DNA of 64,000 nt from Neckera pumila. Lineage: Eukaryota; Streptophyta; Bryopsida; Hypnales; Neckeraceae. The stretch lies in assembly GCA_963969595.1 (NCBI GenBank), contig OZ018409.1, positions 39,631,282 to 39,695,281 on the forward strand, read 5' to 3'. Below the pieces are notes generated by a model. The model saw only the letters and a list, made by a program, of their open reading frames with translations, was not told where the DNA came from and searched no databases. This document shows positions 1 through 11,907 of the stretch, piece after piece. Position numbers and translations under genes: made by a program. Position 1 is the stretch's first letter, and the number at the start of each line of letters is the position of its first letter.

Positions 1-150
1 AAATGATTGAACATTAGATAAGCTACGCAAATAACACAGATAAGCAAAATAGTGGATTGCCCACAGAACAAAACCTGCAAGCCCCGAAATAAACAACCAG
101 ACTTACAGATAATACATCAAGACAAAAAACGCTGCGGTTAAGATTGCAAC

Positions 151-3100
151 CTGTGGTAATCAAAATTCCTTCCAAGGCCACAAGCTCTTGTGTCTCTTTC
201 GATGTAGTCAAACCTGGAAGGAAGCGAGTACATTAGAACAGTAAATGAATCTCCATAACACTGACATAAAATCCCGAAATCCAGAAGAAGGTAACCTGCT
301 TGAAAGATAGTGAGTTACGCACTTGTCAACGTCAATTCCATTTCGTCCATTCGCTACAATATCAAAAAGAAATCTCTTATGACCATGCACCTGCTAGTTG
401 CATGCTCCAATTTAGAACAACCCTGCTAATTTTAATTTCTGCAGATATAAAGCTACCCTCCAATAACTACTATAGTTGCAAGGAAGCACAAAGTAAGCTG
501 ATATGATATAGGCAAGTATAGGCAAGTAAAGAACGCACATAAGATATCAGTACAGGCAATAAAACTAATTCCAGATTGAAGGATCCGGTTTCCAAATAAA
601 GAGTCAGACTTAGCTTTGACTTGTCTTACAACAAGTCACTAACATTGGTGCTACATATAGATAGAATTGTTCAACCAAAGGTCCCTGCCGGGGCCCCTGC
701 TCGTGATCACAAGTCAAGACATCAGGAATCAGAGCTTAACAAGCAAATGCGGTTCGATTCACCTGAACAGTGGAACCCTTCGACGCTGCAAGTATCAAGG
801 CCTGCTCAACATTTCCCTCGAAAGCATTCAGTACATCTTCTACCACAGGAACTCTATTTCATAATGATCTTACACAAAAATAGCATTCATAATCAATACA
901 TAACCCTTCAATAGGTAAAAATTCTGAAGCATTTGCAACAGAAAAATCTTCTTACCTGGACTTTCTTAAGGTCAGAGAGATCAATATCGATATGGTGTAA
1001 ATCAGCAATATACTCTATCATATCTGCTGACATCTGTTCATGACTCCTGCAATAGCATGTCAAAATTAGACAACGAGAGACTCATGCTCAGGCCACAAAG
1101 TTCCTTCCCTCGTTATTAAATACAATAGCTACCTACAGCAATGACAATAGGCATGACAACTGCGCAACACTACTGACAACTGATTCGAAAAGCACAAGGA
1201 TCCAATTTATCTTAAATTAATGAAAAAGGTGAAACACAAAGTGACAATTCATACCAAAATAATTAAAAGGCACCAAAAGCACAAAAAATATATGAAAAGG
1301 AGTAAACCGCACCACTTCAAATTCGGAAGCGCTCGAGGGAGGAATGCATTGTCAAAGACATGACTAAAAGGTCCATGACCGATATCATGAAGCAGTCCTA
1401 TGTATCCATGTACCAGTAGAGGACTACATTGTTAGAAAGTACGTCGTTGTCATGAATCCATGAGCACCACAAGCATGAAAATCTCAGCAAACACGTTTAA
1501 TTCTACATTCGCTTTGAGTGGCAACCGTATAAACTTAACAACTCTCCAATCAGCACAGCCGAGGGAGGAAACCTAGAATAACCTCGAATAACAATTAAAT
1601 ACCTAGAATAACCTCTCAATTATGACAATGCAATGTTCTCAGAACAACAGGAATGATGTGTTTCTCCAGCAGACTTTCAAGACAAAAGTCTTCTCAACAA
1701 ATAAGGTCATATGAGTATTTGAAAGCAACAAGTCGAGTGAAAAGACAAATGGTACACTAATACGCACGATTTAGAACGCTGGACTTATTTTCAGAACTGG
1801 TTCACCTTATTTTCAATGGCTGGCCATTTCGAATACAAACTGTAAAGAGGCCCTAAATTACCTGCTAATTTGACGACGCTGAAATCAACAGGCTCCATTT
1901 CCAATTCATCACCCTGTGAGCAATGACAGCAGATTTTAGAGAAACAACAGAAAATGATACGCAAACTGGACAATTGAGGATCATTGGGACATTTTAAAAT
2001 GACACTATCTGAACCAGGAAAACTGTACAAGCACCAAATATTTGTTCCCTACTCTAGCTGAAGTTCACCTACTATTACGTGAAAAAACCCTCAGAAATCT
2101 CGTAAATGTCCGGTAGGAAGAGATGATATTTGCAAAAGTATTGACCATTTACCGACAGGTTGACAAATTGTAAGCATAACTACCATTTGACTGATCTCGC
2201 TTACTTGTGATCTCTGCAGGTAGTCCATGACTTCACCCGCAACATGATAAACTCCGATCGAATGCTCAAACCGAGAATGCATTGCTCCAGGATAAACATA
2301 ATGGCAGAGACCTGAATAGAACGAGGTAACAAACTTAGGACCATAACCGTTTAAGTTGTACTTCGTTTACCAACTGAGACAGATGAACAAGGAACAAGAG
2401 TGCCAGCGGTTGAAGGAAATATCTACCTAATTGCTTGACATCCCGTAACCTGCGTGTTACACAACAGAGGCTTAATCAATACACTGTTGTTGCTGTGATT
2501 CAGCCAGTCAATGCTTGTTTCATGAAATGCATTGCCAAAGAAATGCTGGTTTCACACATCAAAGCAAGTAAGAGGGAGAAACCAGAAGCTATCGACTAAG
2601 AGCATATTTCAAAGACTTCCATGATTTAAAGAAATAAGTACGAAAAGGTTCGGGTACCTCTGAAATTGCTCGCTATCCACAAACTTCATACTTAGCTGCA
2701 GCACAAAAATGGAACGTCACAAATCACAGCAGAATAGCAGATCGTCAGGTAACTCGCTCGACCAGAACGAATGTTCTGCTACTATACAATGAATCAAGAC
2801 ACGTACCTCATCTCCCTATAGCTCATGAGATACGTTACGTAATTAATCGTGATAAGCTCTTAGAATTCATAGCAGGTCTAAGGACGACTCGAATGCTACC
2901 CAAGCAGTGGAGCTTCTCCCAAGGCTTGATCAGAATAGCAGTACAGAGAACCTACAGATATTATTTGAAAATGGCGATATATGTAAAGACTAATTCCTTC
3001 AGCATCAACAGACATCACCAATAAAACACACTGCACAGCCTTCCGGCATGAGAAGATGCCCTAGCCTGCCCTTCATGTCCATTCATGTACAGCATTCCAA

Positions 3101-3876
3101 AGCAGCTGCAGTGCATTCGGAAATGTCTCCACTAAACAACGCGTGTGCTCGTCGTAGTCAAAAAAAAGAAAGCCACGATGATGCAAACCAAAGTAGAGCA
3201 AACAGGGCGACAAACCCAAGAACATCAGTATGAATTTCAGCTCTTCCTGATCCCTACCCACCCAAAAAAACCTTCATGTTCTACTACGCTCTTCAGAGGG
3301 TTTAGGGTTTAAGATTTGGGGTTCGGGGTTTAAGGGAATACGACGAAATGGGCAAGTTGGGGACAATGGGCGGCCTTTCTAGAAAGCAAATTCCACTTCA
3401 AAAGGACTCGTGTAGCATTCCAGCAGTAAAATCACTTAATCTCAGGCAATGTGTACATTACGAACGTTAGAATGTAGAATCAGGAACACCCTTCTGCAGT
3501 ACACACAGGCAACCCTACATGTCTCCTGTTCAAATGTCTCAAACCCTAAACCCTTGCAGCGGAGCTTCCCGATTCTACACCCATCCCTATCACGAAATCG
3601 TTCTCGGGACTCTCCGACGAATCTTTTAGCTGCCCACGAGAGGAATTCCAAATTCCCAATACATGTGAGAAATTCAAATGCCATACATCGATCTCTTCCA
3701 AGATTTGCTCCCGTCTGTGCGCGAAAAAGCAGCATCCACAGTTGTCCAGCAAACCAAGCGCCCCTTGGACTTACATCGTCAATGTAGACATTCCGATGCA
3801 CATTGTCGTGGAAAAGCTTGCTGTGCAGCTTTCGTCCGCGGCCTTTGGCGAAGCCATCGTCCAAGAATGCGCCCAT
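151..3876 (-). CDS. SAMHD1-like HD-domain dNTP triphosphohydrolase (3' end outside window)
   Basis: Exons on the minus strand, in gene order: 3775-3876, 2658-2695, 2427-2449 (23 nt), 2205-2311, 1862-1913, 1313-1397, 956-1046, 763-801, 323-390, 151-213. Each junction keeps phase. The ATG at 3874-3876 opens a short N-terminus ending in [12 protein letters not shown], then [18 protein letters not shown], as at the start of SAMHD1 and dGTPase-like proteins. The HD metal site is visible: H in SRFEHSIG, the HD pair in [12 protein letters not shown] (exon 1313-1397), and the later D in NGIDVDKFDY. Family members hydrolyse dNTPs to nucleoside and triphosphate, limiting dNTP pools; that role is inferred here. 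No N-terminal SAM domain is seen, as expected for plant homologues. The 1313-1397 and 323-390 donors are GTGCGG and GTGCGT. The gene continues past the left edge, so the last donor (150/151) is the weakest junction. It is divergent from the MltB-like gene. Confidence 0.88.
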
Positions 3877-4282
3877 TCTCCGCCGATCAACAACCCAACC
3901 CTAATTCCTTGGTTCATGAATCCACGAAGACGACCTGAGAACAGAGCTACGATTCACGCTGAGATAACTTCGTGCGCCGCTGATGAGCATGACAATCCAA
4001 AGAAGACGCCAAACAGCTACAGTAGTCTTGAACACCGATTAGGGCGGACTTGCATGCAGCCTCGGAATAGGAAAACAACTGAAGTTTCCAGAATTGGAAG
4101 GGCTTTTCTTCGATCTAGAGAGAGAAATCCCATATGGAACTCTCAGGAAGTAAAGTAGAGATGTTACATGCCGGAGAGTCTGTTCACCTACAGTTTCACG
4201 AGGGACTATGAAGAGGTAGAGATGTTTACAATTCTATGTGAGTAGGCAGAAACGATATTTTAGAAGAAGTTTTGTATAGTTA

Positions 4283-4992
4283 GAGCATCCCCACCAATAG
4301 GGGTTGTGACACATCTTTCAACCCAACCTGCAAAAATTCTCAGAGAATTGGCACGTGGCGCCAATATCAATGGCTGCGCGGGACAGGCGGTGGTTCCATT
4401 CTCCGAGAATTGCACGCAGCCTTTCTTCTCCTCTGCAAGTGAAGAATTGGGCTTGAAGAAGTTTCTCCAAGAATTTTTTTGATCTTGCGCTCCCTAGTTT
4501 CCCCTCTCCACTACCAGAATTTCACCCCGCAGTTGCACCATCATGCTATGACTGGGTCCGTGAAAGCTGCAGAGTTACCCTATTCTATTGTTTTCATTCT
4601 CCACGCTTCAAATACTAGAAAAGGATGTCACACATCTCCAAGCAAAACGGCTCACCATTGGCTCCTCTTTTCTCTCACAAATTTCTTTGACCTCATAGAA
4701 ATTCCATTCTCCAAGGATGCGTGAGAATCCCTAATGTGTTTTGTATCCCTAAATTTTTTATTGTGAATGAAGTCTCAACATAGTCAACCTTGACTTTATA
4801 GAGATGAGACCTTGCGCACTCTCTATATAAGCTTCAATGTAGAGAATTGGGCCCAATTTTACAAATATCTCTATTTTTTGGGGATACAAATTTTGGAAAA
4901 CAACTGATGGGTGCAAGTTTATTATCCCCATCTCCATTTGAGGTCTTGACTATAAATCTTTAGAGATACCAAACTCATTGGTGGGGATGCTC
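4283..4992. mobile_element. PIF/Harbinger-type MITE
   Basis: Perfect 16-bp terminal inverted repeats, GAGCATCCCCACCAAT at 4283-4298 and its reverse complement at 4977-4992, are flanked by TTA on both sides (4280-4282 and 4993-4995). A 3-bp TTA target duplication is the hallmark of the PIF/Harbinger superfamily (Tourist-like MITEs). No transposase reading frame is present, so it is non-autonomous. Confidence 0.85.
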
Positions 4993-5974
4993 TTAGAATC
5001 CCAAGAATAAAGCATATTCCTAAGGACACTATGGCCAAGAAGATCTTGTAAAATTTGGAATGTCCTTTGTGGGTGTCAAAGTTCAAGTAGTAAATAGGGG
5101 TTTGAAAAACTAAAGTTATTATTCTTTAAAAGAGAGGACCTCCCTTAAAAAAAAGATTCCCCAAAATTCTAGTTTTTTTCAAAATCTAGGTCCCGTTGTT
5201 GGTTTTGGGAAATAATTGGGACATTGGAAAATCTATTTTTTGAAGTGGCCTCTTCTCTTTGAAAGAAAGATACCTTTAGTTTCGAAAATCCCAACCAACT
5301 TCCATCCCTGACACCTTTTATTATTGAAACTCTATTGCTTAAAACCCTTGCAAGTTTTTTTTAAAACTTTGATAAGTCAAAACAATCCATTCCATAGGGG
5401 GTAGGATTGGCAAATTCTTTGGCACATTGTTGCAGAAGAATTTTGAACCACAAGAATGGAATGAACTATTGCAAGCCTACTATGAAGTTCCTCTATGTAA
5501 GAGATCCTTTCTAAGATATTCTAGAATCCCTTATTGACTAGTATTAACAAGATCCAACCAAAACTTTTATAGTTAAATAATAAAGACCATGCTCAAAACT
5601 TTAAAAAAAAAATATTAGGTATTATTACTTCAATTTATTGGCTAATTAGGTTCAAACTTTTCTTACACATCTGTGCCTTAAGAGTCAAGGGGAGAAACAT
5701 AAGTCTTCTAAAATCTTATTTTTATAAAAGTTGGTACAATACAAGAATATTGTAACTTGTAAATATTCAAAATAATATAACTTTGAAAAACTAGTGTCAC
5801 ATGCACTAAGGTAGAACAATCCATTGTGGTCAAAAAATCCTATAGTGGTACTGTAGGGAATGACCCCATTACAAATTTGTTCAATAAATGAGATTTGGAG
5901 TACAATGAATACAAATTCATTATAGGAAGTGACCTTTTTAGGCTTTTCACATTAGAAAATATTTTGATTGCTTT

Positions 5975-6100
5975 AGGGTATGTTTGCACTTGGTGAAAAG
6001 GGTGATGTTTGCAATGTGAATTTGGTCCCAAAGTAGGTCTAAATTCATTCTTGAGACCCTTGATAACATCACTTTTTAGCATCAAGTGCGAACTTACCTT
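5975..6100. mobile_element. Small inverted-repeat element (MITE-like)
   Basis: About 36 bp beginning AGGGTATGTTTGCACTTG is repeated in inverted form, with mismatches, at about 6064-6100 (ending CAAGTGCGAACTTACCTT). Such AGGGTRTGTTTG ends are common in hAT-type plant MITEs. I could not fix a target duplication, so the family is a guess. Confidence 0.5.
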
Positions 6101-6397
6101 TAGAATGGTTACAATTTTTGTTGGTTTTGGGGTAGTCGAGAGACTCTTTTGGATCCGGATGGGCAGAACTCTTCAAAAATACTTTGATGAAAAAGTATAA
6201 TTTCAATTTCTCTTGCTGTTTTTCACACTTGTTTTTATGTGGGAAGAAATTTTTTTAAATCCAAATCTCCGAAGGCAAACTGCTCTACAAATCGGTGCAA
6301 CCAAACGAACGACATTGACACGGTCATAGGTTCCGTCTTCTCGGGGTTCCCGAATTTCTAGGGTTTCAGAACAATTTGTGTCGAACTCCATTTGCGC

Positions 6398-9300
6398 ATG
6401 TTGCAGGTCGGAATCATGTCTTTGCTCGGTGCATCTTCGCCGTTTTCTCTTCTTTCCAACCATTCCCGACATCTCCATGCTTCTCAGCTCCAAAATCCAC
6501 TCAGAACCGAGCGTTTCGGGTGCAGTTTGGGGCCTCTGAAGGTTTTGGGGCATGGCGGGGTTGCTTTGTCACCAGTGGGAGTCTCCACGAGATTGTTCAG
6601 TCTTTCTGAGAGAGCATCGGATTTGAGAGCTGAAATCGAGGAGGACGATGAGGCGAAATCGAGAGGCCGGGAGTTGATTTTGTCATTGCTGGCGAATTCT
6701 GTGAGTGTCGGAGTTTGGGCGTTCACGGTGGTTACGGTGGCTTTGATCGCGCGGAATGTTCGCCCGGGGATTTTCGCAACGCCTATGGCTGTGGCAGGGC
6801 AAATGCGCGTTGCCAATGAGGAGCAGCTTTCTTCTTCCGGGATTGAGATTGTCACTGTTGCGAATGAGGTTTTCAATTGCTTCTTCCCCTGAATTCTGTA
6901 TTTTTGATGTTGCCGAGTTGAATGGGGAGATATTGAATTTATATCTTTGGTTGATTTCTGTTGAGGCTGTTAAGGCAACCGCATCTTAATGAGACATTTT
7001 TTAGGGAGTACAACTGCTATTGCTACAATGAGCAGAGTTTGAAATTTTATTTATAGTAAATTAGAGAGGATTCGAATGCACAAGAGAATACATTGCATTT
7101 AAGTAGGTAGCACAATTGCTTACCTCTTAACTTACTCCCAATTGTCCAGTTGGTCTTGCAACATTTGAATCTTAAACCCTAATGTATTAGAATTTTCTAA
7201 TAGAATTATATTTTATTGTTAACAGCAAGTGCGTTTATAAAAATTGACTTTCCAATCGATTGTATGTACAGTATTGCGTAGTATGCGATAGAGTTTTGTT
7301 CAGCTGGTATATAGTCAGATTCTATATACGTACTTGGCGAGCTTCAGTGTGTCAGAGTTTCAGGCCTGCGGTTTGGAGTCTCCCTCGGGTTAGAGTTCCG
7401 TACCTCAGGTCTGTTATTTTGAGCGAGACAGGTTGTCCTTGCTAGTAATTGATGCCAGTGCTTGGCAGATCAATAAAGATTCTCAAGTGGCGAAGAAGAA
7501 GATCCTTCCAAGGAATGCCAAAGCATCAAGAAGCTTATTTTTTGCGTCGACATCACTGTCAACGAACGAAGGACTCACACAGCTTGAGGTAGCATTCATT
7601 TCAAATCCCCATTAGATTCACAAAGTTCTTAATGGTAAGTTAATGAAAATCTTGGGACATTTGATCACCATTAATTAAATTAACATCAAGTTTATGTTGA
7701 CTTAATGTCGACTTAAAATTTAGCAATGTGATATTGAGTTAGTGCTAGGGGCACTAACTTGCGGTCTATATGAATCTAATTTCCATTAATTTAACGAATT
7801 TTGAGAACCTAGTGGAGGAGTCCTGTCTGATGTTTTCGCAACAAGAATGCCTTGGTTATTTTACCCAGTGTATTATGACTTTGTTTCTCATTCTGCAATG
7901 ACATTATGGATCAGAACCAAAAGACCAACGAAGCCAGCGGGGAGTTTGTTGCATGGATTGACAATGTGAAAAGAGACGCACTGAATGAAGGAGTGAGTGA
8001 AGGAGTGCTGAAATGGGCCCTTGAAGACTTGAGGGTGTCAAAAGATTCCATGGTGCGTAGGAAAACCGCTCCGGAAGTGAAACTTACACTGGACGCTTAC
8101 CTAAAGAGGTCATCATCAAAGACCATCCCCCACATTAGATTGGCAAAGTTTTTAATGTTAATTTAACAAGCAGCAGATTCATATATTCCTCATTTGAGTT
8201 AATTTTAAGTTAATGTTATGGAGTTGCAAATGGCGTGTACGTAGTGTTAGTGTGATCTCAGCATCATCTTGATATGGATCTAGTGTTCTATTATTTGCCA
8301 TTAGTAACTTTGTGAATCTAATAGCGCTCTTTGGACATGGTCCTCTTGCACCCCAACAGAAAGATGACCCATGTCTGGAGAATTGTTATTCTTCATTTTC
8401 TGAGAGCGGTCTTGAGAAAGTTTCTGATTTTGGATGCTGAAAATTTTGAGCTGCAGAATGGTGGTCGAGCAAAGGGTGTCAATTGGTGCATCTCGATTAA
8501 AAGAGAACTCAGAGTTGCTTACTGAGATTTCTCACAAATTCGGCGTTCCTACTCAAGTTTTGGTGTCCATATGGGGTATCGAAACTAAGTAAGTTATTAA
8601 CTGCAGAATTCAAGTCTCCACTGAAATGATTGATGTTTGAATTCCTGAATGTATTCAAGCTTGGATCTAAATCCTCTGCTCTGTCTGGATGTTTGCAGCT
8701 ATGGATCATTCATGGGGAATTGGGACATTATCCAGTCGCTAGCTACTATGGGTTTTACAGAAGAGCTGGTATCTATTCCACCACATGTACTGTATGTATG
8801 TTTAGTCTGTGTTGTATAATTTACATAAACCCCGTACTACCTTTGCATTTGCATTCATCACAGAAGACTTCACCCATCTGAGATTGGCACAATTTTTGTA
8901 TGATATGCCGTTAGGCGTTAGGTTCATATAGTCCTCATGTTAAGTTATTGTTAAGTTAATGTGAGTTTTATTATACAAGTGATGTTAGCTTAATGTAAGT
9001 GTGAGGTTAGTGTTCTTGGCATTAACTTGATATTATACTAACAACTATTAAGTTCGCATTAATTTTGACATTAATATTATCTAATATTTGATTAGATTAA
9101 GTTTGATTTATCAGTATTAAATTTGTGACTCTAATAGGAGATCTTTTTAGATGTTTGCTTTTACGTAGCTTTGCATCTGAGACTCGGTCTATATTTCATA
9201 TAGCAGATTGAGTTCTATGCTTCTATGGGACACGTGAATGAGTTTTGTTGGATTGACAAGCTACTGAAAGTTGGATTCAGGAAGGCCGTAGAAAATACTT

Positions 9301-10580
9301 CCGAGGGGAGTTGCTTGAGGCACTTTTAATGCTGGAGAAGGGGACAGCAGAGCAAGGAGCCGGGCCTCAAGGGGACAAGAGGTTCCGTGGTTCATGGGCA
9401 GGCGCTATGGGGCAATGTCAATTTATGCCTACCAGCTTCCGTAATTACGCCTTAGATTATGACGGTGACGGTCGCAAAGGTACAATTTCAATGTCTTCCC
9501 AATTCTCTTATGTCAATCAATCTTCGTAGTAGTTAATTTATGAATTACCACTTATATATTGCCGATTTACATTGAAGCTTTGGTGGGACTGTTTTGAAGA
9601 TCCACCTCTCAGTCTGTAAAAGTGTGTTTATTCTCCAAACAGATATCTGGGAATCCAAAGCAGACATCTTTGCATCAATAGCTAACTATTTCAAAGAGCA
9701 TGGGTGGAAAACAGGTGGCCCAATCTTTCAGAAGGTAACAGTTCATACTCTTAAGTTCTTAGTGAAATTGGACGTGGTTGTTAAAGTTTCAGTCGCTTGC
9801 AGGCTCCTATGATCAGTGGTTCAAAGGTCTAAGTACTTATGAACCATGCATGTGAGGTCTTCAGAAAGCAGGCTAAGCAGTCATAAATTGGGATCGGATT
9901 GCAGGTTCAAGTGCCAAAGAATTTGGACAAAAGCCTTTTAGGTGTAGGAGTCGTGAAGAGTGTTATAGATTGGGAGCACAAGCATGGGGTTCATTTGAAC
10001 CCCGGGAAAGCACCTCCCCTTCCCCCGGATGAGATGGCGAGCTTGGTATATTTTCTTCTCTCTCCAAGTATTCATTTTAGATGTACTTTTCAACCATTTC
10101 CTCTTAACCCATAATTGGCCAAATGGCCAAAAATGGCGCCTTCCATATTTACTGGAGTTGAAATGAATCATTGGGAAGCTTAACAAATTGGAAGGTAACA
10201 AATTGTACCCATAGAAAGAAGAAATCATGTCTTTACATTTTTAATTTATAGAGTTATGTTTTGAAAGTTATACTTCTCTGCTAGCTTCCGAAGGGGGCTT
10301 TGATTTTTAGCTTGTACACATAGGGTTAAATCCGAGTATTTGTACACATAGGGTTAAATCGGAGTATTGTGGTTTTCTCTTGAAGCTCACAGCCCCACTT
10401 GTTGACTGCCTGTTGCAGTTGATGCCTAACGGACCAAAAGAGGACGCATACCTGGTGTGTGACAACTTTCGGGTTATTCTACGGTACAATTCAAGTGACC
10501 TCTACGGCTTCGCAGTTTGTGAATTGGCACGGCTAATCCAAGAGAGAGCCTCAAACCCTTACCCGACTCCACCATTGTAA
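6398..10580 (+). CDS. MltB-type lytic murein transglycosylase (GH103), probably organelle-targeted
   Basis: Exons: 6398 or 6416-6868, 7469-7588, 7915-8108, 8457-8588, 8699-about 8751, about 9281-9479, 9643-9734, 9905-10045, 10419-10580; roughly 530 residues. MltB cleaves the MurNAc-GlcNAc bond of peptidoglycan, leaving 1,6-anhydroMurNAc. The family pattern is followed throughout: FVAWIDNVKRDALNEG (exon 3), VLVSIWGIETNYG with the catalytic Glu (exons 4-5), SWAGAMGQCQFMPTSF and DGDGRKDIW (exons 6-7), IANYFKEHGW (exon 7), YLVCDNFRVILRYNSS (exon 9). The N-terminus is Ser/Arg-rich like a transit peptide, followed by a hydrophobic span (ANSVSVGVWAFTVVTVALIA) and a Lys/Ser-rich exon. Phase is exact except at the exon 5/6 junction, where three acceptors (before 9261, 9271 or 9281) compete. 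Being split by introns with plant splice signals, it is nuclear and not bacterial contamination. Plastid location is inferred. Confidence 0.9.
7611..7780. mobile_element. Intronic MITE, family 1 copy i
   Basis: Perfect 10-bp ends ATTAGATTCA (7611-7620) and TGAATCTAAT (7771-7780) enclose 170 bp of AT-rich DNA in MltB intron 2. The interior shares phrases with the other copies (TTAACATCAAG, runs of GTTAATG). Confidence 0.6.
8134..8322. mobile_element. Intronic MITE, family 1 copy ii
   Basis: Ends ATTAGATTGGCAAAGTT (8134) and AACTTTGTGAATCTAAT (to 8322) form an imperfect inverted repeat in MltB intron 3. Inside is a phrase like TTCATATATTCCTCATTTGAG, shared with copies iii and iv. Confidence 0.6.
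8881..9135. mobile_element. Intronic MITE, family 1 copy iii
   Basis: Begins AGATTGGCACAATTTTT and ends AAATTTGTGACTCTAAT, in MltB intron 5. It carries TTCATATAGTCCTCATGT and TTAACTTGATATTA, both also found in the E2-gene copy at 12931. Confidence 0.55.
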
Positions 10581-11907
10581 TCTTAACCCTTCATCCTGTA
10601 AGGATGAACTGGTCTCCACGGAAATCATCGTTTTTGATACTGTGTGAATCATCTACTTTAAGAGAACGAAAAGTATTCAGTTGAGGTCAAACTACTATGC
10701 AAGGCCTACAGCTTTGCACGACATTTCAAAGATGAACAGCTGCACTTTTGTCTTACATGAAAGTACTCTTTGTCATCCATCATCCATCAGACACTTACAA
10801 AGTAGCGTTACAAAGTTAAAGGATGAACAGGTGTCATGTTCACTCAATACAGAAAAAAATGAAAAAAATTTGACTTAAATAAACATCTCTAGGATGAGAA
10901 TAGTTTTTGCTCCCACCCTCAGACAACGATCAGACTTAATCCTTAAACGTTGACACAATGTTTAGCATCCGATGGATGACAAGGAATTCTTCTAGTAAGA
11001 CAAAAGAGGAATGATTTCCAAGGTATGTGAATGTCCTAATCTTCATGACTCATAATCTAGTATGCTCACTATTTCATACATTGGAGGTTATTGCAATCAC
11101 CAAATCATCAGGTTCCTTGGTTTACGTGCATTAATTTACATCATACATTGCAGTTTACATGTAATCATCTAATCATCAGGTGGTCAGGTTCTGTATACCT
11201 GTAAGAGGAAGCACATAGTTCCTAAAATTGTCACAAGTTTTCAAAAGGAAGGGAATTTCAAGTCTTCTTCAAAAGAGTCAATGAGAGTTGAAGCATTTCA
11301 TTTGTCAAGGATAGAGATAGTTTAGTACTCCTGTGATTTCCACTTTGAGAATCAATAGATTATGTTTTGAGTATAAAAACATACAAAATGACGTATTGTG
11401 ATTCTCTTCCATTTCCGAATCATCTTTTCACCCTTACCTTCAAGCAAGCAAATGGAGGGATCAGAGATTTGTGTGGTTTTTCAGTATGGGTTACTTCGCT
11501 CGTCAATTGTTACGTTCCTAAACAACGTCGTCCATTTTTGCTAGTGATTACCCGCCCAATTACACTTCGCATAGTAACTGACCGCGTCTCCAAATCCTTT
11601 CAAGTGAAACGATCTTTTCGTCTTCCATAGAGCTACAATTCCTGCACTCCCTTGATAGATTAGGGTACTCCACCCGTCCTCATCTGACCAGATTCTTTCT
11701 GAAGTAAAACACTAGATTGTCAACTTCCTGTACAAAGCAACCTTGAGTACACAAGGCATAGAAAACCATCTGTTAAATTGCATGAGTTTGCTCTCCACTA
11801 AAATGTACAGGTCGAGCAACTACAGAGTCCTCTATACATCGACAATGGAACCAGTCCTGAACCTGGAAAAAAAGAATTGATTAGTTCACTCATCACTGGC
11901 GATGTCA
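10581..11907. other. Convergent intergenic region, no gene seen
   Basis: Lies between the stop codons of the MltB-like gene (+) and the E2 gene (-), so it should hold both 3' UTRs. It is AT-rich, without an open frame that resembles a known protein and without a clear repeat. Confidence 0.6.

Larger units (their letters stand above)
3877..6397. other. Divergent intergenic region between SAMHD1-like and MltB-like genes
   Basis: About 2.5 kb with no convincing exon. It should hold both promoters. A 710-bp inverted-repeat element (4283-4992) and a smaller one (about 5975-6100) lie inside; 5000-5970 is plain AT-rich DNA. The longest open frames here (for example 3742-4158 on +) resemble no family I know. 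Confidence 0.6.

Noticed and set aside
3442..3774. Downstream part of the minus-strand frame beginning at 3876
   Set aside because: Only 3775-3876 is exon; a clear GTAAGT donor follows DD, and the family continues in the exon at 2658-2695.
6398..10580. Bacterial contamination as source of the MltB-like gene
   Set aside because: The domain is split by introns with plant splice signals and contains MITEs also found in the neighbouring E2 gene.
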